The position numbers were made by a program, and so were the translations under genes. Below are positions 1 through 13,407 of a stretch of DNA of 64,000 nt, one piece after another (the first letter of the stretch is position 1; each line of letters starts with the position of its first letter). Origin of the DNA: Diadema setosum (lineage: Eukaryota > Echinodermata > Echinoidea > Diadematoida > Diadematidae). The notes beneath the pieces are model-generated. The model was not told the origin of the DNA, made no database searches, and saw nothing but the letters and a program-made list of their open reading frames with translations. The stretch covers positions 37,823,639 to 37,887,638 of the forward strand of contig CM067067.1 in assembly GCA_033980235.1 (NCBI GenBank), written 5' to 3'.

Positions 1-2169
1 AGGAAATGCTGTAGTTATTAAAGAAGGTCTGCTTGTCCGTAAGGTGTTTCCACAAGTTAACACTGAAAACTTGTCTGTTTTGTGTTAATCTTCACTGCCC
101 CATGAATTTGCTATGCTCACCCTATTCCAATCGTTATACTCCTTTTTCCTGTGGTTTTTTTTTTTTTTTTTTTGGGGGGGGGGGGGCAACAATTTTTTAA
201 TCTGCTGTAGAGGACGGGAATAAATGAGGATCATGTTGACAATGTTCCTATCACTGTAGACATCTAAGGAATCTGGATATAAGTATTCTCTTCCCCTCTT
301 TTTTTATCCTTATGTTTTTCAAAGAATCATACAATTACTGTGTTGATTTTACTCATAATGCTGAGTAGTCTTTCAGAATATCAGGTAGAATGGTATGTTT
401 AGCAAGCTGTGGTCAACATGTGTGTTTGTTTTAACGTCGGTGAGTGGGAAGTTGTTGATGAGGGATTTCCCGGAAAGAAAATCATGATGACTTGAAAGGC
501 CAAGAACTTTCATACGCTTGGTTTCACTTTGATATCTTTTGTCATGCATGATGTAATTTTGAAGAGATTTCATGGTGTGATAATTTTTTTTTATTTTTTA
601 TTTTTTTTATAAAAGACATATTTTGTGAGTTTCCTTTTGACTCAAAGGCAACATGTTTTTCCATTTCCAGTCCATATCTCAGATCTCAACATTTTGTGTT
701 TCGCTGAAAATGATGTTTGTGAGAAGAAAGAAATTGTCCTTGGAATCGTACGCATGTATGTTGAACGATCATAATTTGAATGAATAAAGAGCATTAGCTA
801 TTAGAAATCACATAGTGAGGAAGATTTACCCCATAATGTGGGTCATTTTGAAATTCCTAAAAAGTTATCTATATTCATGGTTAGTTCCATATGCCACAGG
901 AAGTAGAGAGGTATATGATTTTTTTTTAATTTTTTTTTTTTATCAGTACAAGGAAGGAATTGTCAGTATGTAATCAAAAGTGTACTAACACTAGTCTATG
1001 GACTATTGTCCTTTGCTTCCAACCAATGGTTTGAAGCAATGTAATGAACACACTACATCCATTATCGGTTGGTTGCCTTGGATAATATACAAAAGTATTC
1101 AGTGATATTAGACAAGGATATGGTGACATAAATATACAAGAATGTTGGGGACAGAATGTGATAGGGCTGGTGTATGTCAATATATTCAATCTTGGCTACC
1201 AGCACCATCAAATAATTGTTGAACCGTAAGGCCATTTCATGAAGATGATGTACTTTTGTGAGTTCAGTGATAGTTGTTTACTGAGCTGTCCTCCCTCACC
1301 AAGGCAAGATAATGAGTGCAGAATTTTGTCCCTTGTATACATTTAGCTGTTACAGTGTCCACATATCAGAGATCCATTACTTGACAATGGATATCAGAAT
1401 TATCTACATGTCTCATGTCAATGAATTCTGATCACTTGCTTGGTTGTGGCTGTCTAGACTGGAATCTCAATCTTCGAACTCCCAGGTAATTTGCTCCTTG
1501 AAGGTGAATTTTTGTGCAGTTGAAGGTTGTCTGAAAAGAAGGATTAAAATTTTCTTAGGACAACTGTGAAGATTTCATCAAAATCTGATGAAAAATAAGG
1601 AAGTTTGATATGATATTTTGAAGTTGCTCTAAATTTATAGGAAACAGTTCTTGAACAGTCGGTATAAATATGCAAATTGTGAAGTGATGATGTCATCCCC
1701 TCATAACTTGTCATATAGTGTGTACATTAATAAAATGTTGAAGTTTCCAGTTTTTCTTTCAAATGCAATTATGCCCCAGTCTCAAATTGTGATATCTCTA
1801 ACTTATCATTATTCTGAAGGTATTCAACCATTAATAACAATGTTTTACATTTTGATAAGTTGAATTTCATATATATTATACAATCAATGGAATATTGTGA
1901 GGTAAAGACACTATCAGCTCACTCATATTCATATCAACTGTTCAACAGCTGCTTTGTAGAAATTAGTGAAACTTCACAATTTCGTAACTCCCTTAATTTC
2001 ATCTGATTTTGATCAAATTTTTACTGTTGTACTCATGGAATTTTATTCTTTTAAATTATAACTGGACTGGAATTCCTCTCTAAAGGAGGAGTTACGATTG
2101 AGTGAGAAAAAAAGAGAGAAAAGAATTCAATGTCCTTCCTTATCGCAAACATGTCACATTAGAGTCATT

Positions 2170-2420
2170 CGTTGGTTGATTCTGATTAGAGTATTTTCCC
2201 TGCTAATGTTCGTGTTTGCACCCTGGTAGAGATGATGTCGGTGTAAACTCTACCACATACCGACCCGCGGTGTCATGTTTATCATTAACCTGGAGGCGAC
2301 ACTGTTGCCTATTGACCAACGGTCTCGCTCCTCTGCTCGGCACGTCATCGAAGCCGAAGACAAATGTACGCGAAATGAGCCTTTATGACTACTGTAGAGC
2401 AAGATAAATTTGTGTTTGTT
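2170..2420. promoter_or_regulatory. Unique GC-richer block
   Basis: A stretch free of simple repeats and richer in G+C than its surroundings, with CTCTACCACATACCGACCCG and ACGGTCTCGCTCCTCTGCTC. Open frames overlap on both strands, none convincing. It may be conserved non-coding DNA. Confidence 0.22.
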
Positions 2421-3505
2421 ATGTAACCCTGCTCCGTCAATCGTACCCTTTTCTCTGAAGGTGTGATAATGGATGTTAGATCTCTGTTTAAGTTTGAGAT
2501 CAAGAGAGAAGGGGGGGGGGGGTAGATAGTGGTATGGAGGTTTCCTATTGTATTCTTCAGTTTTTTTTTTCAGCAATCCTTTATTCCCTATGAGGTACCG
2601 GTATTCTCTACTTTTTGCAAGGATAGGTTTCAAATTAAAAAAAAAAAGAACTGGTTAATGAATGTGTTTCAGTGAGTCTGATTATTTTGTAAGTCTGAAA
2701 TCTCAAACCTGACTTGCATGTCATGGTATCGAGATGCTTTTCCGTTGCACTGGGTCTGAATAGTATACAGGTCTTTACAACGTGGTTTTAAGGGTAACAT
2801 GACCTTGTATTCACTTCTACTATGTGACATGCATAAACAAAGATGATCTTGAATGTTAATCAAAATTTTTGAATTTGGAGTTTGTGACAGAACTGTTTTA
2901 TAAAATCTCATTTGAAGTTATATTAGTTGTTGAGGAAAGTCATTTTAGTGTCTGAATGCTCCCCAAGTCAGTAAGCATGCTAAGAAATATGATTTACAAA
3001 GTTTGGAGATCTGTTGTAAATCTGAAATCTGTTGATGTTGTGTGTGTACAGACAGTACATGAAGGTGTTATTCATGAGTGTGTTTGAAGTTGTGTGATTA
3101 TAGAAACTGGGAAAGTTACTGTTTTGAGGCACACACACATGAGAATCTGTACAGTAGACAAGGTTGATTTGAGAGCATCGTTATTCATCGTGTGAGTGTG
3201 TGTGTGCGTATAATCATTCTTCGCTCAGCCCAAGAAGTACTCGTGCCACAGCTTTTACCTGGTCTTGCTTTACGAAGATCTTGATTACCATGTATCAGTA
3301 AACTCTTACACTTCTTCGTATGCACACTCACTCACTTCATATGCCAGTAATTGGCACAAATTTATCGTCTCGTATCCTGTGAGTGATTTAATATCCTGTA
3401 ATCCTATAAATCCCAATCCTACCACAATGGCTTCTGTGTGTGACCCCCACATTGTTTCACCTGAGTTGGTTTGTCCAACTCTTGCTGGGCCAAGTTTTCT
3501 GGGTA

Positions 3506-3598
3506 TTAACCCGTTGAGGACGGGCTGATTTTGCTACAACAAGCATTTCCCATAGACAGCTGCCTGAGTGTACTCGGGACTCGTCCTCAATGGGTTAA
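3506..3598. mobile_element. Short inverted repeat TTAACCCGTTGAGGACG
   Basis: Ends TTAACCCGTTGAGGACG and CGTCCTCAATGGGTTAA are inverted over 93 bp. This looks like the common TTAACCCGTTGAGGAC dispersed repeat of invertebrates. Non-coding. Confidence 0.65.
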
Positions 3599-4184
3599 AG
3601 TGCAATATCGACTTGCATTACAAGGTTTACACTAATGCAGTTAGGAATAATGTCATAATTTCATGCAAGTATGCACAATTCAAACTTCTATAAATGTTGT
3701 AATCTTATGTTTAATCTTGATATCACTTTGGCTATCATGTTGGTTTGATATTGCTGTATTTCTGTAAAAAAAAAAAAGTCAAATGGAAACAGGGACATAG
3801 ACTTTAAACCAGATAACAGTGAACAAGCTTGGCAGGTTTTTTAGTCCAGTGCAAAGGGCTCATGGGAGGCTTAAAGCCATCGAAAAAATTCAAGTGATGC
3901 TTTAATAATTTGTGAAAAATTGGTGTAAAAACCTTGCCTACATGTAGTCACCTTACATGATGTCTATCTTTAACTATTGTAATACATTCCTGAGTGATCT
4001 GAATCACTGTAATGTCAAACAAATAGACAGACAGACAGACAGGATCCAAACTGACAATGCTACAGGAAGTGATCTCATCTACCGTGTGTTTTTTTGTTGT
4101 TGTTGTGTGTGTGTGTGTGTCTCAGTCTGTCTGTCTGTGTGAAAAGACAGAGAGAGAGTTTATCAGTTGCTTTGTCTTGCAGTA

Positions 4185-4480
4185 AAATACTCATCTCTGT
4201 ACAAAGCTGCAGAAAAAGGAAGCCCATAGTTAGAGATGAACCTCTTCCAGAGTACTTTCAGCAAGGTTGTCCTCCGGTTCCTCCTCCGAGGCGCTCGTTC
4301 CCATGTCACGTTTTTTTGTCTCCGAGACGACCCACAGAGGTCACAGGAAGTGTTGCCACCATTATTTGCTCGCCTGAAATGCCTGAAATCGCGTGGCATA
4401 CCCGCCGAGGTCACACACTGTCCGTGGTGCCCCCGAAGTAAAGCTTTTCCAGGTGTAAGGCATTGTTGATGCTTCTTCAG
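4185..4480. promoter_or_regulatory. Unique GC-richer block
   Basis: Three mutually overlapping open frames (two plus, one minus) in about 250 bp reflect the local G+C, not a gene: no splice-bordered segment matches a family. It contains GAGGTCACA twice (about 4334 and 4409), a nuclear-receptor-like half site. Confidence 0.22.
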
Positions 4481-5209
4481 CGCATCACGTCACACCAAAA
4501 TGGTGCTCCATTTCCGCCCAGATTTTGATTGAACCCCAATCCTGTGCCCTCAAATTTTGTTCTAGATGATTAGTATTTCAACAAGAGAAAAAAAATATAT
4601 GATCATTTGAACCCATAGGACATGGACACAGAATTGTGCTTCAGTTTTCAAGTTTCACAGTAGCTTTAATTTGAGACATTTCACAAATTTATGAAGCCTG
4701 CAGTAGCATTCTTCCTCTTCTATTCTGTAGATATGAATGGTTTTATTTTCCTTATGTCTTAAATGTTTCGAAATATGAATGCTACTCAGTGGAAACTGAT
4801 ACTGGCTTCTGGGGGATGAATTACAAGAGCTCTATATACATAGGTGACAATATTTCCTTTGTTGCCAGAAATTATCTTTTTTTTTGTGATTCAAGGTACT
4901 CAAAGGTGTTGTCATTATTGCTCGGGGAGAGGGTGTTCTAGGCTGAGAGAGATCTGTTATTCCTTCAGAAAAAACTCATGCACACATTTGAGCAAGCATT
5001 CAGCCTCATGAATAGGGCTACATGTTGTTTATATCAGTTGAGGACTAGAAGAATATTACTGCTATACACTGTCCAGAGGTAAGAAGGCCCTTCTGCTTCC
5101 GATTTTATGGAATTCATACCGTTTTGCTCCTCTCTTACAAAATTATAGCCAGCAGTTTAATAGGTTATATACATTGTAGCATAAAAAGTGAGCTTATCCT
5201 TCAGCACAA

Positions 5210-5500
5210 ACTGTCTACCGATGTGTCTGACTTGTGTCGTTAGACTTCAGTGTGGTTACACTGGTAAGAGGAATGTAGGTTTGATTGTCAATGTACCTTC
5301 GCTCAGCGCTGTGGAAATGGCTCGCAACTATGCCTCACGTTTCCCACTTCCAAAGCCTTGCAGTGAGCTCGTTCGGGGAGCGAGGGAGCCCTTCCCATGT
5401 GAGATGCCTTCTCTTTTGCAGACTGCTGCGATGCGTTCGTGTTCGGCGGATCCCCATTTGATTGGATACGGGCGCTCTGTCATCTATTATTGATAACTCA
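5210..5500. promoter_or_regulatory. Unique GC-richer block
   Basis: About 290 bp without simple repeats, with CGCTCAGCGCTGTGG and GAGCTCGTTCGGGGAGCGAG. The 101-codon open frame here has no recognisable domain or clear splice borders. Confidence 0.2.
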
Positions 5501-5660
5501 CTCGAGAGTGTGTCTTGTGAATTTTATGAAGCGTCTTAAGGAGGTCGCCTTGTCATGTTAATCAGAGATACAGACCAGTTGAGACGTAGTAAACAGGAAA
5601 TAATTCCATTTGTTACAATGTCTACCTTTTTTCTTCTTTTTTTTTTTTGGTCCAATATTT

Positions 5661-5861
5661 CATAGCTGCCAACTGTTCCCAGTTAGTAGGGGCGTTCCTA
5701 TTTCTTGGGAAAGAAGATACTCCATTCAACCTTGTATTTCTATTTTTTTCAAAACCTGCTTTAGTGATTAGTATGGGAGATGGATAAATAATTCTTCTTT
5801 TTTTTTGCATTACTTTCTCCCAGTTGTTCCTGTTTACCGAATTTACGGGTTGGCAGCTATG
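5661..5861. mobile_element. Inverted-repeat MITE, family E copy 1
   Basis: 201-bp element with ends CATAGCTGCCAACTGTTCCC and its inverted partner GGGTTGGCAGCTATG. T-rich tracts flank it. Similar ends (CATACTTGCCAACT) occur at 20687. Confidence 0.7.
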
Positions 5862-6269
5862 GAATTCTAATATCAGTGTTGAGGGTACTATTTGGAAATT
5901 GCACGCTAGACATATTTTCACTATCTCTATTGTAGTGTGCAGCTCCTTACAATGTTCATGTTGTGAGTTATCTAATCAGAAACGGTTCTCTAACATCACC
6001 TGTGTCTGGTGCGAATATGATATGTTGTAGACCTGTGGAGGGGAGTGAGACAATATCAGTCGGCACAGATTGCGTACATGGAGAGTCAGAATGTGTGTGC
6101 GCATCAGAGATGTGAGAGTGCGCTATCTTGTGGAGATAGTTGTGAAATCCCATTTGTGCATGCTGGTATGCCACACATTAAGTGAGGAGAGGGAGGTTGA
6201 CTTGGTGGAAGAGAAAGTGAGTGGTCTACAGCGCACAACATACCTCAGCATGTGAGCAGGCACAGCAGT

Positions 6270-6530
6270 GGGAACTTAACCCTTGCTTGGCCGTATGACT
6301 TAGGGATTCCACTGGCAGCCTGTGGGGTGTGATTTGCCGGTGGTAGCTGTGGGGTTAAGCCCGGTGCGGCGCCATGCCAGCGGCCAGGAACGGCTCTGAC
6401 CGCCCCCCTTAAGATTGCTCCTGACATTTACCTGACACCGCTGGTAATGAAGCGGCTTCACACTGCTCCCCGCCAGTGAATCACTCCATTATCATCATCT
6501 CTCCATCCGTCATAGCAACCGCATCACTAG
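6270..6530. promoter_or_regulatory. Unique GC-rich block
   Basis: GC-rich stretch with GTGGTAGCTGTGGGGTTAAG and GGTGCGGCGCCATGCCAGCG. It breaks sharply from the AT-rich DNA on both sides. Confidence 0.24.
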
Positions 6531-7506
6531 GATGCTGAGGATGCCCCTCGGTTTTAAAGGGATGCGGCCAACACAGCATAACTTTCCCTTTCTAAACCTA
6601 GCCTTGTCTGCCTCAAAGGTTGGGAGGATTAAACCTGTGACACCTCAGGATATTACATCCAGCTTCAGTATAGTGTCTATCATGGGTAAAAGCCCACAAA
6701 TACAGCTCCCAAAGGAAACTCATTTTAATCAGCTTGTTAATTTCATGTACAAAGGTTGGTTTGGTATCAGAATAACGTATTGCCTCCTGCTCTATTAGAC
6801 ACCATTATCATCATCTCATATAATCCTACTCTCTTTTTGAAGATGGGTATCTTTTCCAATGCTATTCTATAATAGAATGCGGGCCCCTGGCTTTTGAAAA
6901 TGGTTGATAAAATCATTTCAATTCTAGCAATCTGCGAAAAACTATTGTAAGACCAGAAACATTCACACCATGAAACTTTTCAAAATTGGAGCCTATGGCT
7001 TTTTTTTTTTTTTCAACCTGAAACTTTCATTAATTGCTACTGGCATTCAATGCATAGTATAGACAAGAACTTTTGCAAATCTTGACTCCTTGCTAAATTT
7101 GTGAAAGTTCTCAAAAGAGAGAATGAATATTAAAGTTACACTGATATATTCTTTTCTGTTCTGGATATGCTGTTCGTGAAGCATGATTTATACACAGACC
7201 CACATGTACACACAGATGCAGTCACAGATATATTCCCTGACTCACAGAGTACGTACATTGCCCATACACATCAGTTTGAAAACACACAAAAACGTGCTGC
7301 ATCATTAGTCAACTTTCTGGCATACAGGTAGGGCCCTTGTTCATGAAATAATGTTGCTGGCATCATTCATCAAGTTGAGATTGACAAGGGCAAAATATAG
7401 GTTACAGTACCTGGCAAAATGCATTTCTTATTTTTATTCTTATTTTTTTCTTTTTTTGCTGTGTATTGCTGTATAAAACATCCATATATCTGCATATGTT
7501 TCTTAA

Positions 7507-7853
7507 AGGGGATGGCTAGTAACTGATCAGTGGGAATGCTGGGGGATGATTGTTCCAATTCTTGTGGGATTCATTTAAGAGTACATTATATATCTATTCT
7601 TATGTGAGAATTGTTTGCTTCAGAACGGTCTCATATTCAAGTAATGTGCACTTTAATGCCCTGTCACTGTACAGGCATGCTAACATGGAAACATTAAACT
7701 GCACATTTCTTGAATATGAGACCATTCTGAAGCAAATAATTTTCACACAACAATAGATATATAATGTGCTCTTAAATGAATCCCACAAGGATTGGAACAA
7801 TCATCCCCCAGCATTACCACTGATTCCCACTGATCAGTTACTAGCCATCTCCT
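7507..7853. mobile_element. Palindromic MITE, family A copy 1 (TTAA target)
   Basis: 347-bp element whose halves are inverted copies of each other. The left end is AGGGGATGGCTAGTAACTGA and the right end is its near-perfect complement, TCAGTTACTAGCCATCTCCT. Both ends are flanked directly by TTAA (7503-7506 and 7854-7857), the expected target duplication. It codes for nothing. The short open frames on both strands inside it mirror each other because of the palindrome. TTAA targets with purine-starting ends (AGG) fit Kolobok-type transposons better than piggyBac (CCY ends), but this is inference. A second copy lies at 41371-41728. Confidence 0.88.
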
Positions 7854-8429
7854 TTAAAGTCACCCTTTTGATGGCATTTTGGCAATACAGCTCCATATAA
7901 AACCATTGTTATTGTAAAAAAGATGCCACTTGATTCATTTCTTTTGTGAAACACTAAATCTTGAGAGGAATGTATGCGAATTCTTCTCAATGCTAGCAGG
8001 GCACAAGCAGTGGCACCTATATGCTGACATGCCTTGCTGTTGATTCTGTCCATTTATCTCAACTATAACATATCCCAATAGTGCTTAGCTATTGATGCAT
8101 GTTTGCCATTTCATTCTTTCTTTAGTGAGTAAATTGATGATACCTGTACTTGCTACAATGATGTATACATTTGTATTTTTTTTTTTTTTTGCAAAATATA
8201 TTTTGCAATATTTGACAGTGACTAATTATGTCCAATGTTGGCATAGCAAGTTAGGGTGGGTGTGAGATAAGAGAAGGAGAGACAATGGGGGGAGGTATAC
8301 ACGAGAGAGGAGAGAGATCGGTGGTGGTAGTGTTTATCCGGAAAGGATTCTAGGATGGGGGAGGATAAGGGGGAGGGGATGATATGGGGGGGGGGGATGT
8401 GAGGGGGAGAAGTTAAATGCATGAGGTCT

Positions 8430-8690
8430 TGTGATCACAGTCTACCCTGGACGAATGTTCCTTAATCGCCCTGTCATCCCACCTTGGCACTCATTCCATC
8501 ACGCTGGCGATGCGCGAGCCCCCGTCTCCCGGCTACGAGCGAGGCGGAGATGGTCGCCGATAAAAGCCCCTGTGTCGTGCGCTCCGGCGCCGGGATCGGC
8601 TATCAGGGGTCATCCCAGTGCTGGCTGTAGTATGTGTGGCATGTGTGCGGTGCGCGATAGCAAACACACTGCACAATCAAGATGAAAGTG
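8430..8690. promoter_or_regulatory. Unique GC-rich block upstream of exon a
   Basis: CpG-rich (GCGATGCGCGAGCCCCCGTC, GCGCTCCGGCGCCGGGATCG) and about 650 bases before exon a. It could be an enhancer or an internal promoter. Confidence 0.28.
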
Positions 8691-9329
8691 TGTTCTTTGC
8701 CACGGATAGTGCAACTGAATATAGAGCACTTTAATAAATGCTATTGCTGCAATTACCATTAATAGCCAGACAAGTACTGAAAAGATTGCCTGGCTTTCTC
8801 TACCTTTTCTCTGCTCCATTATGAAATGCTTGAGATGGTTCTAATTACAAGCAGGGGAAAAAAGGCATACTGTATTAAAAAAAGTAGTACATTTTCAGTC
8901 AAAAGAGCTTGTATTTGATTTGGGTTTTTTTTTTTCTTCTGTAAATGTCTTGATATAAAAGATATACAGGTATAAAAAAGGCTTGTTTATTCATTTTTTT
9001 TTTTGTCTATAAAAAGGTATCCAGAAACAGTGAAGTGTTCCCATATTTAATGCATGATTTTCAATGATTGTTGAAAAAAATGCTGAACATTACATATTTT
9101 AAACTGATTGCTTACCCAGTCTATGGTGTGAATAGAGTGAAATATTTTGAGATATTCATTTTTATCTGAGATTGTATCATTATCATCAAGACTTGGGTAA
9201 ATGGTCTAAACAAGATATTCATGTCTTTATTTCTGACTAATGCATGCAGCAATCCTTCTAATGTGGCATGAAAAAATTTGATAGAAATGTCACCAGTTTT
9301 GTTTTATCTCTCTTCTTTCATTTTTGCAG

Positions 9330-9385
9330 GCATGGATGGTAGCAGCTCATCATGGAACAGTCAAGGTCCAGGTTATGAAACAAGG
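9330..9385 (+). CDS. E-protein (class I bHLH) internal coding exon a
   Basis: 56-nt exon between a pyrimidine-rich tract ending TTTTTGCAG and a strong donor AGG|GTGAGT. It opens with the last two bases of a split codon (phase 1) and then reads MDGSSSSWNSQGPGYETR, ending on a codon boundary. The Ser-rich run followed by Trp and then Gly/Pro/Tyr matches the place in TCF4 (SSSGSWGNGG...) and TCF12 (TTSWGTSG...) just after activation domain 1. E-proteins are nuclear transcription factors that bind CANNTG sites as homodimers or as partners of tissue-specific bHLH proteins. This piece lies in the disordered N-terminal half. The preceding exon, which must end in phase 1, was not found in the first 9.3 kb. 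The Met near the exon start is in frame, but nothing marks it as a start. The family call rests on all five exons together. Which vertebrate paralogue is closest cannot be said, since invertebrates usually have one E-protein. Confidence 0.82.
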
Positions 9386-9689
9386 GTGAGTGTGGTAACT
9401 TTAAACAATAACTCTTAACCATAACTTTCAAGTCTAAAGATTTGTGCATATAATTTGCATGTCAGTGATGACAACATTCTATAACAAATACCTGAAATGG
9501 TAATAATGTTCTTTTTACATTTTTTAAGTCATTCATGTCGTGTATGATATCACATTGTCTGCCATCATTGTTATGTACTGCTGCTAGTCTACAATCCAAG
9601 TTCCGTTTCCCCCTAAATATCAATTAGATAGGGCATAAACAAGTGCAGGCTGCAGTGCAGGGTCTGGTTTTTGCATCCAGCTTTACTTG

Positions 9690-10480
9690 TTTGAGTGGCG
9701 AATGGTGATGAGCCGCACTCTAAAATGTCGACAAATCCCAGCGGTGCATTTAAATGTGCGCAGTGCGAGAAATGTCGAGAAATATCTTCAGGTGGAAAGA
9801 GGATGCGAAGGCGAGAGAGGGGGGCAACAAGGAAGAGAGGGAAAGAAACTAGAAAAAAAAGGGCCGAATACGTCTCATGCAACATGGCTAATGTAATTTA
9901 AGCTCCTCTGCCTTCAAATTGCCCGTCCGGATAGTGAGGCAAACCGTGATAATCGCAGATTAAACGAGCCATTCCCCAGTCACCCTCCTCCTTTCTTCTC
10001 CTCGTGGCCATTTTCCGAGGATTCCGTGTTAAAATGAGAGATTGCATATCTCGTCTCCTCAGCTCAAGTAGCCATTACTTATCCCCCCTTGGTGCCAAAA
10101 TCCTATTTGCCTTTGCCAGGCGTGATGGCGTTTTTGTGGAAGCGCAAGGTTGTCAATGACTTCCCAGGGGGGTAAGTTCTCCCCCCCATTTTTCCCCCCT
10201 CCTCCTCGACGACATGGAGGCAGCATCTTTTGGAGGAGCAAAGAGTGCATCTCGAGCGCACTCCGGAATATTAGATTTAAATCCTGTAAAACAACGAACC
10301 TAATATGCGTGATCGAGATGGACTTTTCTCTCTCTCTCCACCCCTCGCCATCTCGCTGCCTCCCCCATCCTCGCCCAGCTCTCTCTTCCCTTTTGTTTAG
10401 TCACGGGTGGGGAGAAGCCGGGAAAACAGTTTAACAGACCTGCCAAATGTGGTCCTCCGTTTCTTTTGTATGCAATTTGA
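9690..10480. promoter_or_regulatory. Long unique block in first intron
   Basis: Begins about 300 bases after exon a. It has low repeat content, many purine/pyrimidine tracts and words such as TAAACGAGCCATTCCCC and AGATTTAAATCC. Short open frames on both strands lack support. Confidence 0.28.
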
Positions 10481-12139
10481 GCTGATTGACAAATGTCTGC
10501 CAAAGTGAAGTGTTGTTGAGATACCAGGATGTGTATGTGCTCTGTTTTCATTTTGCAATATTACTAACTTTTGTTATTTTTTTCTTGTTTTCCAAGTTCA
10601 TATGTCTGTTTAAGTTTTGTCATATTGTAGTCACATGGGGGGGGGGACCTGAAGGAGTCACTGATATGTACATTGTATTCAGGTAGAACTTCCAAGCAGA
10701 ACAGTCTTCAAGTAAAATGGCTTAATGCCAATAACAATTGTCTAAAGTGTCTCGAGAAAAAGACATCATTTTTGTGAATATAACTTTCTGATTGATGTTG
10801 CACCCCTCCGAGTGATTTTTTTTTGTTAAATGTTGCTTCTTGGTACTGCCACTGCAATGCTTTGTCCACAAATCATGTTGGTATGTTCAGCTCTCTTTTG
10901 CAGTGTAAACATCTTCTAGTTGATGTGAACATTTACCTCTTCAAACGGTGAAGGGAGGAATAGATAAAAGGATGACGTCTGGCATTGCCTGCAGTCACAT
11001 GACTACGTGTGCTGAAAAACTTTCACTTTATAGTGAAAACATAGTACATGTATGGCTGTAGAACTGTTGCTTTCGTGCTAAGATATACACAATTGCATAA
11101 GAAATGTGTGAAATAATGCTGTAATAACATAATTTCACTCGGGTAACAATGAAAATTCAAAATATTAACCAAAAAGCTTCATTGGAAGTACTACAATCTC
11201 AATAGCTTACCCAATCGTGGTTACTATGTGATTTTTCAAATGCGATTACATCGATTTTAAACAAAATATAAGGTCACATTGGTATCAACTGCATGCGAGA
11301 GTGGATTGCCAGCTGCGTGTTTTGCATGCGATTCAATACTACAGCGTGAACAGGGGTTCAGTATACCGACTTTTATTAATTCACACTTTTGATCTCAAAA
11401 TGTACCACAAGAAATACCTCACTTTCTTGCCAAATTGCGTCAACCAGACAAATTTCTTGGTTGAGCTTTCCTGTATATTTGCTAGCAAATTCAAATTGTT
11501 ATGAGTTTTGAACCCTTGCGAGCACCGAGTTTTAGCTTTAATTAAAAGTCCATACCATGTGCCAATGGCTGTTAATTAGGGTAAAATCAGATGAACAAGA
11601 TAGTAGAAATGTATGCAAGATTAGGTAATTGTAAGTAAGTTATCTTAGCTACAATTATAGTAATTTCTATATTTATTCTTCTGAAAATTTTGCTGAAAAT
11701 GGCATGTACATGTAAATATCAAGGGTAGGCATAAATGTTTTCAGGTAAATTGGACCACAAGCCCATGAAGTTATTTCCAAGATTAGAATGTCACGAAACA
11801 CTCATGTGCCTGAACACATGTATATGTCGACTTCAGTGCATTATGATAGACCAATGATATTCATTCCTTGATTGAAGTTAGGCAGTCTGTCATTTCAAAA
11901 CCAAACAAGTTGTTAATCAAGGGGATCTTCTTCAGTTTTTCTATCCCTAAATATTTGTCTTTCGCTCGAACACCATTAATGTGTGTGCATCTGTTATGGC
12001 GACTGGACTTTACGAAGTTGACAAATTTCAGAAATATTTCTTGGGCCAGCTAGTGGAAAGGTCTTCACCAAGTATTCAATTTTTCATGTCCCCAAAAAGT
12101 GTGTAAACAAAACAATCATCAAATATGAACGTGATTTCT

Positions 12140-12340
12140 TAATAAGATTAACAGCGTCACACTTGAACTTAACCAGACCTGGCCTGACCGACCGTCGGCA
12201 GTTCCTGATCACCCAGCGTGCAGTCACGAACGTGATACATGGATATTAATTATGCCGTAGCCGCAATCCAGGTGGAACGAACTGGCACTAATTGCCTTAT
12301 ATTTCTGTTTTCCTCCGACCCTCAATAATCAACGTCACCC
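12140..12340. promoter_or_regulatory. Candidate enhancer with E2-box and homeodomain sites
   Basis: CAGGTG (12269-12274) lies between ATATTAATTATG and CACTAATTGCC within 60 bases. The flanks are unique and CpG-containing (GACCGACCGTCGGC). This is a plausible binding cluster, by inference only. Confidence 0.33.
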
Positions 12341-13152
12341 TTCTCCCTCTTTTTTTTTTTGGGGGGGGGGGGGAACGAGGTAGGGTAGGAGGAGAGAGGG
12401 TCTATTGGCAATTCGTTGTTTCTTTAGTCATAGTTGGGTGGATGGTCCATTACCTTCTGCGCTTAAAATTCATCTCGAAGGCTGCCGAAAGCCTATCAGT
12501 CAGTGGATGACATGGCGTAGAATAAGTCATCGCAGCCTGATGAAACGCCTTCATTGTGCCCGGTACTTAAAGGTTGCTTGGGCGAGTGATCGGCACAATG
12601 GAAGAATATCTGAAAACGATACTGCATGTAGTAACACAGTTATTCACTGCTGTGAACAATACAAAGTTTAGTTGTGATTGGATGTATAACTTGAAAGTAT
12701 ATTGAGTTGCAGGGGGACAATTAAACATATAAACAGTAATGTAACAATACAACAATACAGCCTAATTACATGTAAAGCTTTACGTTGTTGGTTTTCATCT
12801 ACCTGAAACTGTTTGCCAAAGTATTCTCAAGAGTACTTCTGTATTTATGCATAACTCTGCTCTTCTAAGGTTTGGAGTTTTTGTAGTGCAACTTACAATA
12901 TATCTAATTGTCCTGACAACAGCCAAAAATCAACTGTACACATTGCAGTTGTTGCCATGCTATCTGCAATCATTGTAATGCACAGTAATATTGGATGCTT
13001 CTATAAAATTTGTCACCAGTTTTATACTTTTATCATTAAGAGAAACTAGCAATCAAAATAGAAATTACGACATGGGTAGTGAAGACACAAACTGTTTAGT
13101 AATTTTTCTTATTACCTTTCAGCATAATGGTTGTATGATGGTATGATATAAT

Positions 13153-13407
13153 ATATCGTTGCTGGGGCGACAAGACCTCGTATCTACAAAATGTCAAATG
13201 TTCAGGAGAGCAAAAAACATGGCAGTCAAAGCACTGTATCCAATGGGATAGACATTCCTATGACATGCCGTGGTGGCTTCATTTTTGGGGTAAGACATTT
13301 AGGATTTGGACAGGACATCACTTAACTGATTATCTGACCATTAATCCAAAAAAAGTCATTTTCACCAAAATTGCAGATACAAGGTCTTGTCACCCCAACG
13401 ACGATAT
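13153..13407. mobile_element. Inverted-repeat MITE, family C copy 1
   Basis: 255-bp element with imperfect inverted ends. The left is ATATCGTTGCTGGGGCGACA followed by AGACCTCGTAT. The right is its complement around ATACAAGGTCTTGTCACCCC. The interior has CAAATGTTCAGGAGAGC and GGCTTCATTTTTGGGGTAAG, which recur inverted in the copy at 51975-52229. Non-coding. Confidence 0.8.

Larger units (their letters stand above)
1..9329 (+). other. Upstream intron (or 5' region) of the E-protein gene
   Basis: No exon was recognised in this stretch. I looked for the activation-domain-1 segment that should precede exon a (DLLDF...MFSPP) and found no open segment with it in either strand. The DNA is AT-rich with T, A and G homopolymers (for example T then G at 158-186). 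It has GT microsatellites near 3180-3210 and 4105-4140, three inverted-repeat elements listed separately, and several unique GC-richer blocks listed as candidate regulatory DNA. Since exon a needs a phase-1 donor before it, the stretch is most simply intron. Confidence 0.6.

Noticed and set aside
1..9329. Exon for activation domain 1 (DLLDF/MFSPP)
   Set aside because: No open segment with this motif between splice-like borders was found in either strand, so it likely lies further upstream.
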